From NCBI GenBank assembly GCA_045635765.1, contig JAZTWH010000040.1, positions 1 through 18,188 on the forward strand: 18,188 nt of DNA, in the 5' to 3' direction. Under the pieces are notes generated by a model. It saw only the letters and a list, made by a program, of their open reading frames with translations. It made no database searches and was not told the origin of the DNA. Shown piece by piece: positions 1-7,756 of the stretch (within the stretch, counting starts at the first letter, position 1; the number at the start of each line of letters is the position of its first letter). The translations under genes were made by a program, and so were the position numbers. The stretch comes from RGIG995 sp045635765. GTDB taxonomy: Bacteria > Bacillota > Clostridia > Oscillospirales > UBA644.

Positions 1-328
1 GCATGGAGAAATCCTGGGCCAGACGGACCATGGCGTCGTAGACCGACGTATCTCCGTGGGGGTGGTATTTCCCCAAAACGTCACCCACGCAGGAGGCGGA
101 TTTCTTAAAAGGCTTGTCGGAGGTCAGTCCGCTTTCGTACATGGTGTACAGAATCCGGCGGTGCACCGGCTTCAAACCGTCCCGAACGTCGGGCAGGGCT
201 CTGCCCACGATGACCGACATGGCGTATTCGATATAGGATTTTTCCATTTCCTCCACCAGACGGCTTTCGGTGATCACCTGGTTGGGGAAAAGAATATCTT
301 CCGGCTTATAACTTCTATTGTGAGCCAT
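1..328 (-). CDS. gyrA: DNA gyrase subunit A, N-terminal 109 residues (cut by window edge)
   Basis: GyrA is the DNA-breaking subunit of gyrase (A2B2), which introduces negative supercoils using ATP hydrolysed by GyrB. The reverse strand reads MAHNRSYKPEDILFPNQ and then typical GyrA N-terminal sequence: the YIEYAMSVIVGRALPDVRDG block (about 33-52), LKPVHRRIL, and the quinolone-resistance region KYHPHGDTSVYDAMVRLAQ (about 86-104). The active-site Tyr lies beyond the window. The ATG at 326-328 is preceded by AGGAGA at a suitable distance. The gene starts 18 bases after the gyrB stop, so the two are almost certainly co-transcribed. At the positions matching E. coli Ser83, Ala84 and Asp87 it has Thr, Ser and Asp. 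The identification is secure; only the 5' third or less of the gene is present. Confidence 0.97.
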   Translation of the reverse strand, partial: MAHNRSYKPEDILFPNQVITESRLVEEMEKSYIEYAMSVIVGRALPDVRDGLKPVHRRILYTMYESGLTSDKPFKKSASCVGDVLGKYHPHGDTSVYDAMVRLAQDFSM

Positions 329-346
329 TTTTCTGTTCTCCTACTG

Positions 347-2293
347 TTAGAAATCAAGGTTGACGGCGTACTGGGCGTGTTTCTCGATCCATTCCTTCCG
401 GGGCTCCACCTGCTCGCCCATGAGAACGGAGAATACTTCGTCGGCCCGAACGGCATCGTCCAGAGTGATCCGACGCAGGGAACGCTGTTCCGGGTCCATG
501 GTGGTATCCCACAGCTCGTGGGCGTCCATTTCACCCAGACCCTTGAACCGGGAAATCTCGATTTTGGCGTTGGGGTTATCCTCCCTCATTTCGGAAGAGA
601 CCCGATCCCGTTCCTCATCGGAATAGGCCACCCGAACGGTCTTCCCCCGGGTAATCTTATACAGAGGGGGAACGGCGGAATAGACGTGGCCGTTTTCAAT
701 CAACGGACGCATATAGCGGAAGAAGAAGGTCAGAAGCAGGGTACGGATGTGGGATCCGTCCACGTCGGCATCGGCCATGATGATGACCTTGTGATAGCGG
801 AGCTTCTCCAAATTAAAGGTCTCTCCGATTCCCGCCCCCAGGGCGATGATCAGAGGTGAAAGCTTGTCGTTGCCGTAGATTTTGTCTACCCGGACCTTTT
901 CCACGTTGAGCATTTTGCCCCACATGGCAAGGATGGCCTGGAACCGGGAATCTCTGCCCTGGATGGCCGACCCGGCGGCAGAGTCTCCTTCTACGATATA
1001 AATTTCACACAGGGACGGGTCCTTTTCGTTGCAGTCCTGCAGCTTGTCGGGCATCTGGCCCGACTCCAGCCCCGTTTTGCGACGGACGTTTTCCCGGGCC
1101 TTCCGGGCGGCTTCCCGGGCGTTTTGTGCGTTCATGGCCTTGTCGATGATGGTCCGGGCCACGGAGGGATTCTCCTCCAAAAAGTCGGTCATCTTCTGCA
1201 TCATCATCTGATAGACCACTTGACGCATCTCACTGTTGCCCAGCTTGGTCTTGGTCTGACCTTCAAACTGAGCCTCGGTCAGCTTGACCGAGATGACGGC
1301 GGTCAGACCCTCTCGGACGTCTTCCCCTTCCAACAGCTGATTGCCCTCCTTAATCATCTTCCGGGACAGGGCGTAATTGTTCAGAACCTTGGTCAGGGCC
1401 GTCTTGAATCCCACCTCGTGCATCCCGCCTTCGGTGGTGTTGATGTTGTTGGCAAAGGAAAGAATCAACGGTGCGTAGGAGTCGGTGTACTGCAAGGCCA
1501 CCTCCGCCGCGTTGTTCTCGTTGGACACGGAAATGTGAATCACATCGTGAAGCCCTTCGCTCTTCCGCTGGCCGTTGAGGTATTCCACGAAGGAACGGAC
1601 GCCCCCCTCGTACTGCAGGTCGGTGACCAGGGGCGATTCCTTCCGTTCGTCGGTGAAAACAATGTGAATCCCGCCGTTCAAGAAGGCCTGCTCCCGCAGA
1701 CGCTTCAGCAAGACCTCGTATTCATACTCCAAGGTCTCGAAAATCTCATCGTCCGCAAGGAAGGTGACCTCCGTCCCCGTCCGGTCGGTCTCTCCTACCA
1801 CCTGGACCGGTGCTTCGGGCTTCCCTCGGTTGTACCGCTGGAAATGAACCTTCTTGCCGTCGTGGACCCGGACCTCCATCCATTGGGACAGGGCGTTCAC
1901 CACCGACGCACCCACCCCGTGGAGTCCGCCGGAAACCTTATATCCTTCTCCCCCGAACTTTCCGCCGGCGTGGAGAATGGTGTAGACCACTTCCAGGGTC
2001 GAAATCCCCATCTTCGGGTGAACCCCCGTAGGCACGCCCCGGCCGTCGTCCCGGACCCGGATAATGTTCCCGGGCAGAATGTTGACGTGAATGTGTTTGC
2101 AGTACCCCGCCAGGGCTTCGTCAATGGCGTTGTCCACGATTTCGTACACCAGATGGTGCAACCCCTGAATGGACGTGGAGCCGATGTACATCCCCGGACG
2201 CTTCCGGACGGCCTCTAACCCTTCCAGGACCTGAATCTGAGTTTCGTCGTACTTTGCCCCTGTGACAGGTACGTTGTTGGTCAGTTCACTCAT
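347..2293 (-). CDS. gyrB: DNA gyrase subunit B
   Basis: This is the ATPase and TOPRIM subunit of DNA gyrase, which pairs with GyrA. At 648 residues it has the length usual for Gram-positive GyrB. The N-terminal GHKL ATPase has catalytic E51 and N55 (VYEIVDNAIDEAL), D82/D83 (VRDDGRGVP), the GGLHGVGASVVNALS lid at 122-136 and the QTK loop at 346-348. The TOPRIM domain has E435 in EGDSAAG and DADVD at 508-512, followed by GSHIRTLL. The C-terminal tail GLGEMDAHELWDTTMDPEQR is also typical. The ATG at 2291-2293 follows GGAAAGGA. EGDSAAG replaces the commoner EGDSAGG. gyrA follows after 18 bases. The 156 bases upstream hold a tandem repeat and no convincing promoter, so read-through from recF/remB is possible. 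Confidence 0.98.
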   Translation of the reverse strand: MSELTNNVPVTGAKYDETQIQVLEGLEAVRKRPGMYIGSTSIQGLHHLVYEIVDNAIDEALAGYCKHIHVNILPGNIIRVRDDGRGVPTGVHPKMGISTLEVVYTILHAGGKFGGEGYKVSGGLHGVGASVVNALSQWMEVRVHDGKKVHFQRYNRGKPEAPVQVVGETDRTGTEVTFLADDEIFETLEYEYEVLLKRLREQAFLNGGIHIVFTDERKESPLVTDLQYEGGVRSFVEYLNGQRKSEGLHDVIHISVSNENNAAEVALQYTDSYAPLILSFANNINTTEGGMHEVGFKTALTKVLNNYALSRKMIKEGNQLLEGEDVREGLTAVISVKLTEAQFEGQTKTKLGNSEMRQVVYQMMMQKMTDFLEENPSVARTIIDKAMNAQNAREAARKARENVRRKTGLESGQMPDKLQDCNEKDPSLCEIYIVEGDSAAGSAIQGRDSRFQAILAMWGKMLNVEKVRVDKIYGNDKLSPLIIALGAGIGETFNLEKLRYHKVIIMADADVDGSHIRTLLLTFFFRYMRPLIENGHVYSAVPPLYKITRGKTVRVAYSDEERDRVSSEMREDNPNAKIEISRFKGLGEMDAHELWDTTMDPEQRSLRRITLDDAVRADEVFSVLMGEQVEPRKEWIEKHAQYAVNLDF

Positions 2294-2387
2294 AATAATT
2301 CCTTTCCATTATATATATGTCTGTCTTTTTTTAAATCATCGAAGCCTCGGCCCACGCCTCAAGCCCCTATCCGCCCCGGTTCTGCAC

Positions 2388-2455
2388 CCCGGTCTGCATT
2401 TGGTTTTATGTCCCAGTCTGCGTTTGGTTTTATATCCCGGTCTGTGTTTTTATTT
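2388..2455. repeat. 24-bp tandem repeat, about 3 copies, between remB and gyrB
   Basis: Units begin at 2388, 2412 and 2436 and read CCCGGTCTGCATTTGGTTTT plus ATGT, with a few substitutions. The third copy is truncated and runs into the last codons of remB, which ends at 2450. A decayed relative (CCCCGGTTCTGCA) lies just upstream near 2374. The rest of the 2294-2449 spacer shows no gene. An A/T-rich stretch beside the gyrB start contains TATAAT on the minus strand, but it lies too close to the ATG and lacks a -35, so I do not call a promoter. Confidence 0.8.
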
Positions 2456-2695
2456 CTCGCTCCGTTTTTGCAGGGTGGCGGAGGAGAGTTGGGAGAGGTA
2501 GACCCGGGGTCTGCCCCCTTCGTTGCAAACGAGGAAGGATTTGGGAAGCTCGAAGCCGGCGGAAACCACTTGGCCCCGCTCCTCGGCCTTTGCCAAAAAT
2601 TCCCGGGTCCTGGGCCCGTAGGTGGTCTTATCCAGGTCGAAAATCCCCACGATGGTGTCGGTGCTAATCAAATAGCCCGCCCCAATGTGGAGCAT
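2450..2695 (-). CDS. remB: RemB-like (YaaB/DUF370) regulatory protein
   Basis: An 81-residue product starting MLHIGAGYLISTDTIVGIFD and ending LSSATLQKRSEK. The order, spacing and sequence match the B. subtilis YaaB/RemB family: a hydrophobic start, a STxxIVGIFD block, a PKSFLV strand and a final YxSxLSSxTLxKR motif. RemA and RemB are small DNA-binding regulators, linked in B. subtilis to matrix-gene activation; the role here is inferred. The ATG at 2693-2695 is chosen over an in-frame GTG at 2710 because AAGGGGGG, a good ribosome binding site, sits between them and the family begins at this Met. The gene lies between recF and gyrB, as in Bacillus. Its last codons are part of a 24-bp repeat, so the extreme C-terminus may be variable. 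Confidence 0.85.
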   Translation of the reverse strand: MLHIGAGYLISTDTIVGIFDLDKTTYGPRTREFLAKAEERGQVVSAGFELPKSFLVCNEGGRPRVYLSQLSSATLQKRSEK

Positions 2696-2795
2696 CTGTC
2701 CCCCCTTCACCGTGGTCCCCTTTTCTCAAAGAGAGAACCTTGGGACGGAGTTTTAAAATGTTGAGGCGTTGCATGGGAAAAACTTTGGCTCCTTA

Positions 2796-3884
2796 TCATA
2801 GGACCTGGCCTCCTTGGATGCGGAATATCTTGGCGTCGGCGAAGTCTCCCGTATCCTCACAGCAGGACAGGATAACCTGTCTGCCTCGAATCCGTTGGAT
2901 GATGTAGCTTCTGCGGTAGGGGTCCAATTCGGAGAAAACGTCGTCGAAGAGCATGATGGGAAATTCTCCCGTTTCTTCGCGGAGCATATCGGCTTCGCCC
3001 ATCTTCAGGGCCATGACCGCCGACCGTTGCTGGCCCTGAGAGGCGTAGACCTTGGCGTTTTCTCCGTTGACGTAAATTTCAAAGTCGTCCCGGTGGACCC
3101 CCGTGGAGGTATGGCCCGATAAGACGTCCTTTTCCCGGGTGACTTTCAGAGCGTAGAAGAATTTATCCTCCAAATCCTCCAAATCCCGGACCGGCATGGG
3201 ACAGACGGTCTTATATAATAGGTCTAACCGTTCCTTTCCGCCGGAAATCTCGTCCATGACCCGTTGGGCAAAGGGAGCCATCCGGGTCAGGTATTCGTAT
3301 CTTCTTTGGGCAATTTTCGCCGAAAGGGAGGCAATTCTTTCGTCCCACAGGTCCAAGGCCGATTTGGCGTCGATTCTTTGGCGGTATTGCTTGAGCAGAG
3401 CATTTCTCTGCTGATGGACCCGGTTGTATTCATTTAAGACCGTCAGCATGGACGGGTCGGTCTGACATAGGGCCAGGTCCAAAAATTTGCGTCTTAATTC
3501 GGGCGAACCCTTCACCAAGGACAAATGGTCCGGAAAGAAGAGAACGGCGGGAAATTGACCCACAATTTCCTTTGGACGGACGGCCACGTTATTGAGAAAG
3601 AGGTCTCGGCCCTTGTCGTCGTAAAATTTCATGACGGGGCGGTGGGTTCTGCCGTTCTTTTCGTATTCTCCGTAAATGGCGGCCCGGTGCTCTCCGATTC
3701 GCAAAAAGGCCTTATCGTCGGTGACCCGGAAGGATTTACAGGCCGAAAAGAGCCACAAGGCCTCAATGACGTTGGTCTTTCCCTGGGCATTGTCTCCCAG
3801 CAAAATATTCACACCGGAATCAAAGGCAAATTCCTGCATTTCAAAATTCCGGAAATTTTGTAACTGTATCCGCGTTACCTTCAC
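2796..3884 (-). CDS. recF: DNA replication and repair protein RecF
   Basis: RecF is an SMC-like ATPase that binds gapped single-stranded DNA and, with RecO and RecR, loads RecA during gap repair and fork restart. At 362 residues it has the normal length. Walker A is GDNAQGKTN (30-38), the ABC signature is SQGQQRSAV (282-290), and Walker B with the D-loop is MLFDDVFSELD (311-321). The start is GTG (3882-3884), giving MKVTRIQLQNFRNF, the expected N-terminus. AAGGAG lies upstream on the minus strand with suitable spacing. It begins only 37 bases after the dnaN stop, leaving no room for the S4-domain gene usual at this place. It is probably co-transcribed with dnaN. Confidence 0.97.
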   Translation of the reverse strand: MKVTRIQLQNFRNFEMQEFAFDSGVNILLGDNAQGKTNVIEALWLFSACKSFRVTDDKAFLRIGEHRAAIYGEYEKNGRTHRPVMKFYDDKGRDLFLNNVAVRPKEIVGQFPAVLFFPDHLSLVKGSPELRRKFLDLALCQTDPSMLTVLNEYNRVHQQRNALLKQYRQRIDAKSALDLWDERIASLSAKIAQRRYEYLTRMAPFAQRVMDEISGGKERLDLLYKTVCPMPVRDLEDLEDKFFYALKVTREKDVLSGHTSTGVHRDDFEIYVNGENAKVYASQGQQRSAVMALKMGEADMLREETGEFPIMLFDDVFSELDPYRRSYIIQRIRGRQVILSCCEDTGDFADAKIFRIQGGQVL

Positions 3885-3921
3885 GCCGTCGCTCCTTTCT
3901 TTCGGGAGTTTTTATCAGAAT

Positions 3922-5037
3922 TTAGGATTTCAGATGCATGGGAGAGAGGAGGAAAATAAACCGTTCTCCCTCGGTGGGGGTGACCTTCATCAAGCTGTTG
4001 GGCTTGTTCAGGCCAATCATAATCTCTTCACATTCGGCGGCGGCCAGAATCTCCAAAATATACTTATTGTTAAAGCCAATCTCCAGGTTGGGTCCGTCGA
4101 TAGAGGCCTTGATTTGGTCGGTCAAGGTGTTTCCCGTGGACGAACGGCAGGAGGTGACGATGGAATCGAATTCAAAGGAAAAGCGGACGGGAATCCGAAT
4201 CTTTTCATTGTTCAACAAAATGGAAGCCCGTTCCATGGCCCGTTTCAGGCCTTCTATCTTCAGGGTTGCCACGGTTCTGAATTCGTTGGGGAGAATCCGT
4301 TCATAATCCAGGAAATCTCCGTGCAAAAGTCGGGAGATTACCACGGTATTTTTCAATTCAAACAAAATCTGCCGTTCCGCCAAGGAAATACGGACCATAT
4401 CGTCTCCGTCTCCCTTCAGCATCCGGGTCAGCTCGGTGACGGTCTTGCCGGGTACCACGAATCGGAAGGGTTCCCCGTCGTACACATAAGGCTCCTTACG
4501 GATGGCCAGCTTATACTGATTGGTGGCCACCAATTGCAATTCTCCCGGCTCCACCCGAAACTGGGTTCCCTGGAGAATGGGGGTGGCGTTGTTTTCCGAC
4601 ACGGCGAACAAGGTCTGTCGCAGCATGGAATACAGCATCCCCTCCTTTACCTCAATGGTCTTATCCTCCTGAACCATGGGAAGAATGGGAAATCCGGCGG
4701 CGTCGATACATCCGATGACGAACCGGGCGGATGCACAGGACACCGTCAGGTTCAGATGCTCGTCCATCTTAAAGGAAACGGTATCGTTATCCATGGCCCG
4801 CAAAATATCCCCGAACATCTTGGCGTTGACCACGAAGGTTCCTCCCTTGGTCACTTCCGCCGGGACTTCCGTCTCGATTCCCAAAGAAAGGTCGTAGGCA
4901 ATCAGCTTCATCCGGCCTTCCTCGTAACATTCCACCAAAATTCCCTCCATGACGGGGGAAGTGGCTTTGGGAAGGACGGCCCGGGAGACGGTGTTCACCG
5001 CTTCCAGTAACAAATTCTTTTCACAGGCAAAAATCAT
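3922..5037 (-). CDS. dnaN: DNA polymerase III beta subunit (sliding clamp)
   Basis: DnaN dimerises into the ring that tethers replicative polymerase and other enzymes to DNA. The 371-residue product starts MIFACEKNLLLEAVNTVSRA, contains the first-domain LPKATSPVMEGILVE block and VNAKMFGDILRAM, and ends in FIFLLSPMHLKS, close to the usual clamp C-terminus. The open frame continues far upstream through oriC without a family-like sequence, so the ATG at 5035-5037 is taken as the start. GAAAGGA precedes it by about 11 bases, which is rather long. oriC lies directly upstream; recF follows after 37 bases. I saw no strong promoter, so transcription may arise inside oriC or from dnaA. Confidence 0.97.
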   Translation of the reverse strand: MIFACEKNLLLEAVNTVSRAVLPKATSPVMEGILVECYEEGRMKLIAYDLSLGIETEVPAEVTKGGTFVVNAKMFGDILRAMDNDTVSFKMDEHLNLTVSCASARFVIGCIDAAGFPILPMVQEDKTIEVKEGMLYSMLRQTLFAVSENNATPILQGTQFRVEPGELQLVATNQYKLAIRKEPYVYDGEPFRFVVPGKTVTELTRMLKGDGDDMVRISLAERQILFELKNTVVISRLLHGDFLDYERILPNEFRTVATLKIEGLKRAMERASILLNNEKIRIPVRFSFEFDSIVTSCRSSTGNTLTDQIKASIDGPNLEIGFNNKYILEILAAAECEEIMIGLNKPNSLMKVTPTEGERFIFLLSPMHLKS

Positions 5038-5070
5038 AACGGTTCCATTCCTTTCGGATGTTCTTTCTTT

Positions 5071-5323
5071 ATTAAGACAGTAAGTAATAATTATGTAGTA
5101 ATAGTAGTAGGGGCTGTGGATTCTGTGGAAAGGGAGAATTTGGGTGAATAATTTGGGAAAAATTACGCCCGGGTAGGGTGTGGACAGCGTTTGGACAAGG
5201 GTGGACAATTTTTTTGGGGCGTAGGGTGGTGTGGGAAGTGTGGAAAGAACCGAAGAATTTCTCATAACTTTGTGGAAAACTTTCAATGTTCCACAAGAAC
5301 CTTTCCACAGACGGTGGAAAAAA
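5071..5323. other. oriC: Chromosomal replication origin (oriC) with DnaA-box cluster
   Basis: The dnaN-dnaA spacer carries many sites close to the DnaA box TGTGGATAA. On the plus strand these are TGTGGATTC 5115-5123, TGTGGAAAG 5124-5132, TGTGGACAG 5179-5187, TTTGGACAA 5190-5198, GGTGGACAA 5200-5208, TGTGGAAAG 5239-5247, TGTGGAAAA 5271-5279 and GGTGGAAAA 5313-5321. Two more lie in the opposite sense at 5287-5295 and 5301-5309. None is a perfect consensus; the last three bases are usually AAA, AAG or CAA. An AT-rich tract lies at 5069-5095. The position between dnaA and dnaN, and the fact that genes point away on both sides, support the call. The spacer upstream of dnaA shows no such boxes, so the origin appears single-part. 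Confidence 0.9.
5081..5132 (+). other. DnaA-trio unwinding module: AT tract, TAG triplets, GC spacer, two abutting DnaA boxes
   Basis: Reading rightward there is an AT-rich stretch (5081-5095) and five consecutive triplets TAG, TAA, TAG, TAG, TAG (5096-5110). A four-base GC spacer (GGGC) follows, then two directly adjacent DnaA boxes (5115-5123, 5124-5132). This is the layout of the basal unwinding system described for B. subtilis, where DnaA loaded on the boxes extends onto single-stranded trios. The match is by pattern; function is inferred. Confidence 0.8.
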
Positions 5324-6661
5324 TTATTTTTCCCGGATATTTTTGATAAGGTTGTCGATGCGAAGCTTGAGATTGGAATTGACGGTAATCTTATATTCCA
5401 CCCGTTCGATGGCGTGGTGAACGGTGGAGTGGTCCCGGTTGCCGAACTGTTTGCCGATTTCGGGAAGGGACATGGGAGTGATTTCCCGCATGATGTACAT
5501 GGCGATTTGGCGGGCATTGGTGATTTTCTCAATCCGCCGAGAGGAACACATTTCGTCGATGGTCACGTCGTATTCCCGGGATACCTCCAAAAGGATTTTA
5601 TCAATCACCACGGGCAAGGGCTGATTTTCGTTGGTAATATCCCGGATGGCCGACTGGGCAATGGCCATGTTGGGGGTGGATTGGGAAATGAGCCGGTAGG
5701 CCATCATCTTTTTCAGCACGCCTTCAATCTGGCGGATGTTGCTCTTGATGTGCTGGGCCACGAATTCCACCACGTCGTCGGTCAGGTCCATGCCGTAGAA
5801 CCGGCACCGCTGGCGGATAATGGCCGCCTTCAGTTCGTAGTCGGGCTGGCCCACCGAAACGATGACTCCCGATTCAAACCGGGACCGCAGACGGTCGGTC
5901 AGCAGTTGGATGTCCCGGGGAGGACGGTCGGAGACCAGGATAATCTGCTTATTTTCCCCGTAAAGGGACTCAAAGGTATGGAAAAATTCCGTTTGGGTGG
6001 ATTCCTTGCCCCCAATGAACTGAACGTCGTCCATCATCAGCAGGTCCACCGTCCGGTATTTGTTTTTAAATTCCGCCTGGGAATTGTTCCGGACCGCTTC
6101 GATAAATTCGTTGGTAAAGTCCTCGCTTCTCACGTAAAGGGAGACCTTATTGGGGAATTTTTTCAAAATCTCGTTCTGAATGGAGAAGAGAAGGTGGGTC
6201 TTTCCCAAGCCGGTGGAGCCGTAAATAAACAAAGGATTATAAGCCCCCGAGGGATTTTGAGCCACGGCAATGCAGGCGGCGTGGGCATGGCGGTTGGAAT
6301 CCCCCACCACGAAGTTGTCAAAGGTATATTCCGGGTGGGCAATGGACGAGGTAATGTTGGAAATGGGGTCTTCCTCCGGCGGCGGAGTGGGGGGAACGGC
6401 CCCCAAAGGATTCCGTTCCTCGGGAGTAAGTACGTTAATATCAATCTCAAAGCCCACCACCTCCGTCATGGCGGCGGAAATAACGTCCTTATATTTGGAC
6501 ATGACGATGTCCCGCTGGAAGGGAGAGGGAGAAATCAGCACCGCGGCGTCGTTTTCGTAGGCCACGGGCTCTAAAGTCCCAATCCACATCTCCAATGCGT
6601 TTTTCGATACCATTTCTTCTAATTGGACCAAGGTCTTTTCCCATACGTTGCGAAAGGTCAT
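5324..6661 (-). CDS. dnaA: Chromosomal replication initiator DnaA
   Basis: DnaA binds oriC boxes, melts the origin and helps load the helicase. The 445-residue product has all four regions: an N-terminal interaction domain (about 1-80), a Pro/Glu-rich linker (about 81-108), the AAA+ core and the C-terminal DNA-binding domain. Visible motifs are Walker A GSTGLGKTH (148-156), Walker B LLMMDDVQ (207-214), VSDRPP (243-248), the Arg-finger segment RLRSRFESG (257-265) and the helix-turn-helix signature GNRDHSTVHHAI (407-418). The ATG at 6659-6661 follows AGGAGGAG at good spacing. The gene is transcribed toward the origin, with dnaN beyond it. An AT-rich spacer upstream contains a plausible minus-strand promoter. 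Confidence 0.98.
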   Translation of the reverse strand: MTFRNVWEKTLVQLEEMVSKNALEMWIGTLEPVAYENDAAVLISPSPFQRDIVMSKYKDVISAAMTEVVGFEIDINVLTPEERNPLGAVPPTPPPEEDPISNITSSIAHPEYTFDNFVVGDSNRHAHAACIAVAQNPSGAYNPLFIYGSTGLGKTHLLFSIQNEILKKFPNKVSLYVRSEDFTNEFIEAVRNNSQAEFKNKYRTVDLLMMDDVQFIGGKESTQTEFFHTFESLYGENKQIILVSDRPPRDIQLLTDRLRSRFESGVIVSVGQPDYELKAAIIRQRCRFYGMDLTDDVVEFVAQHIKSNIRQIEGVLKKMMAYRLISQSTPNMAIAQSAIRDITNENQPLPVVIDKILLEVSREYDVTIDEMCSSRRIEKITNARQIAMYIMREITPMSLPEIGKQFGNRDHSTVHHAIERVEYKITVNSNLKLRIDNLIKNIREK

Positions 6662-6818
6662 GGTATTCTCCTCCTGGACCGGCTCGTCCCAAAAAAGAAA
6701 AGGGGGTCCTTCCGAGTACGAAATTCCCCGGAAAGGTCGTCCTTTCAGAGATTTCCGAAAAGGGAAAAAGCCGGTATATAAAAATAAAATAAAATTAAAT
6801 ATTGAGTATGTTATTATA

Positions 6819-6847
6819 ATAATATCATATATAACTTAAATAAGCAA
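6819..6847 (-). promoter_or_regulatory. Probable dnaA promoter
   Basis: On the minus strand TTGCTT (6842-6847) is followed after exactly 17 bases by TATTAT (6819-6824), inside a very AT-rich tract. A second TATAAT lies just downstream. The leader to dnaA would be about 150 bases. The spacer 6662-6995 otherwise holds the divergent rpmH promoter and no gene. Confidence 0.5.
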
Positions 6848-6898
6848 GAAAAATCGGGAATTTGTTAAAAAAAATTGCGATTTTTTCCCCATTACCCC

Positions 6899-6927
6899 TT
6901 GACATTTGAGGGTTTTTCATATATAAT
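6899..6927 (+). promoter_or_regulatory. Consensus sigma-A promoter of rpmH
   Basis: TTGACA (6899-6904), 17 bases, TATAAT (6922-6927): a perfect housekeeping promoter, with transcription expected to start near 6934. The leader contains a short hairpin GGGACA-GAT-TGTCCC (6947-6961) before the ribosome binding site. It drives rpmH-rnpA-yidD. Confidence 0.9.
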
Positions 6928-6995
6928 AATGAAAGAAATCGGCTCAGGGACAGATTGTCCCCACGCCGCAACCACCCGGAAGGAGGGAAATCAGA

Positions 6996-7130
6996 ATGGT
7001 AAGAACCTATCAGCCGAAGAAGCGGCAGCGGAAAAAGGAACACGGATTCCGTAAGCGTATGAAGACTGCAAACGGCCGCAAAGTGCTCGCCAGAAGAAGA
7101 GCAAAGGGCAGAAAGCAACTGACCTATTGA
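6996..7130 (+). CDS. rpmH: 50S ribosomal protein L34
   Basis: A 44-residue, very basic protein starting MVRTYQPKKRQRKKEHGFRK and ending GRKQLTY, matching L34 of the large ribosomal subunit along its full length. The core MKTANGRKVLARRRAKGRK is the family hallmark. The ATG follows GGAAGGAGG at ideal spacing. The stop TGA (7128-7130) overlaps the rnpA ATG by one base. The position beside dnaA, transcribed away from it, is conserved across many bacteria. Confidence 0.98.
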   Translation: MVRTYQPKKRQRKKEHGFRKRMKTANGRKVLARRRAKGRKQLTY

Positions 7131-7468
7131 TGAGAACCACTCAAACCATTTGCGAAAACCGTTTGTTCCGCCGTCTTTACCATAGGGGCAAGAGCGAGGT
7201 CACCCCTCTCTTTGTCCTGTATTACAGTAAAAACGGCCGGGAATACAACCGTTTGGGAATCACCACCTCGACCAAGGTGGGGAAAGCGGTGCAACGGAAC
7301 CGTAGCCGAAGGGTATTGCGGGAATCATACCGCCTGCTGGAGCCGCAAATCAAGTCGGGATACGACTTTGTTTTGGTGGCCCGGACCCGGACCAGCCAGG
7401 TCTCCATGGACGCGGTAAAAGAGATGCTGAAAAGCGTATTGGAACGCCAGGGAGCGATGCAAGCATGA
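7130..7468 (+). CDS. rnpA: Ribonuclease P protein component
   Basis: RnpA is the basic protein partner of the RNase P ribozyme, which matures tRNA 5' ends. It has 112 residues, the usual length. The hallmark RNR region reads KVGKAVQRNRSRRVLRESYR (about 49-68), preceded by NRLGITTSTK and followed by GYDFVLVARTRT. The ATG at 7130 overlaps the rpmH stop (TGATG). No clear ribosome binding site precedes it, so translation is probably coupled to rpmH. A TTG three bases earlier is in frame but less likely. Its 3' end overlaps yidD by ATGA. Confidence 0.97.
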   Translation: MRTTQTICENRLFRRLYHRGKSEVTPLFVLYYSKNGREYNRLGITTSTKVGKAVQRNRSRRVLRESYRLLEPQIKSGYDFVLVARTRTSQVSMDAVKEMLKSVLERQGAMQA

Positions 7469-7698
7469 AGAACGTCGCTCTGTGGCTTATCCGTTTTTAT
7501 CAGCGTCATATTTCCCCCTTTACACCCCCTTGCTGTCGGTTTGTTCCCACCTGCTCCCAGTACGCCCTGGAGGCCCTGGAGGAACACGGCTTCTGGAAGG
7601 GGTCCCGGTTGGCCCTGTGGCGGATTTTGCGATGCCATCCCTTTTCCAAGGGAGGGTACGACCCGGTTCCCAGAAAAAACACAACAGGCAAACAATGA
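7465..7698 (+). CDS. yidD: Membrane protein insertion efficiency factor YidD
   Basis: A 77-residue product starting MKNVALWLIRFYQRHISPF with the family hallmark PTCSQYALEAL (about 28-38), the conserved Cys at 23-24, and RILRCHPFSKGGYDPVP (about 53-69). YidD is a small amphipathic inner-membrane-associated protein reported to aid YidC-dependent insertion. The start overlaps the rnpA stop by four bases (ATGA), a sign of translational coupling. A strong terminator follows at once, so here yidD is separated in transcription from yidC, which lies about 370 bases further on. Confidence 0.96.
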   Translation: MKNVALWLIRFYQRHISPFTPPCCRFVPTCSQYALEALEEHGFWKGSRLALWRILRCHPFSKGGYDPVPRKNTTGKQ

Positions 7699-7750
7699 AA
7701 AAAATCCTTTTCGGAGAACCTTTCATCCATTCCACCGAAAAGGTTTTTTT
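7699..7750 (+). terminator. Rho-independent terminator after yidD
   Basis: A perfect 9-bp stem, CCTTTTCGG (7706-7714) with CCGAAAAGG (7735-7743), with a 20-base loop followed by seven T (7744-7750). A run of A before the left arm would allow leftward function too. It closes the rpmH-rnpA-yidD unit. Confidence 0.85.
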
Positions 7751-7756
7751 GTATTT

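Noticed and set aside
1124..2218. Long plus-strand open frame opposite gyrB
   Set aside because: It is the antisense shadow of a complete, motif-rich gyrB in GC-rich DNA. The same reasoning removes the long frames opposite dnaN, dnaA, jag, mnmG and nadE.
5038..5532. N-terminal extension of DnaN through oriC
   Set aside because: The frame is open but crosses the origin and part of dnaA antisense; the clamp family begins at MIFACEKN with a ribosome binding site.
6662..6995. Second DnaA-box cluster upstream of dnaA
   Set aside because: No TGTGGA-type site was found in this spacer on either strand.
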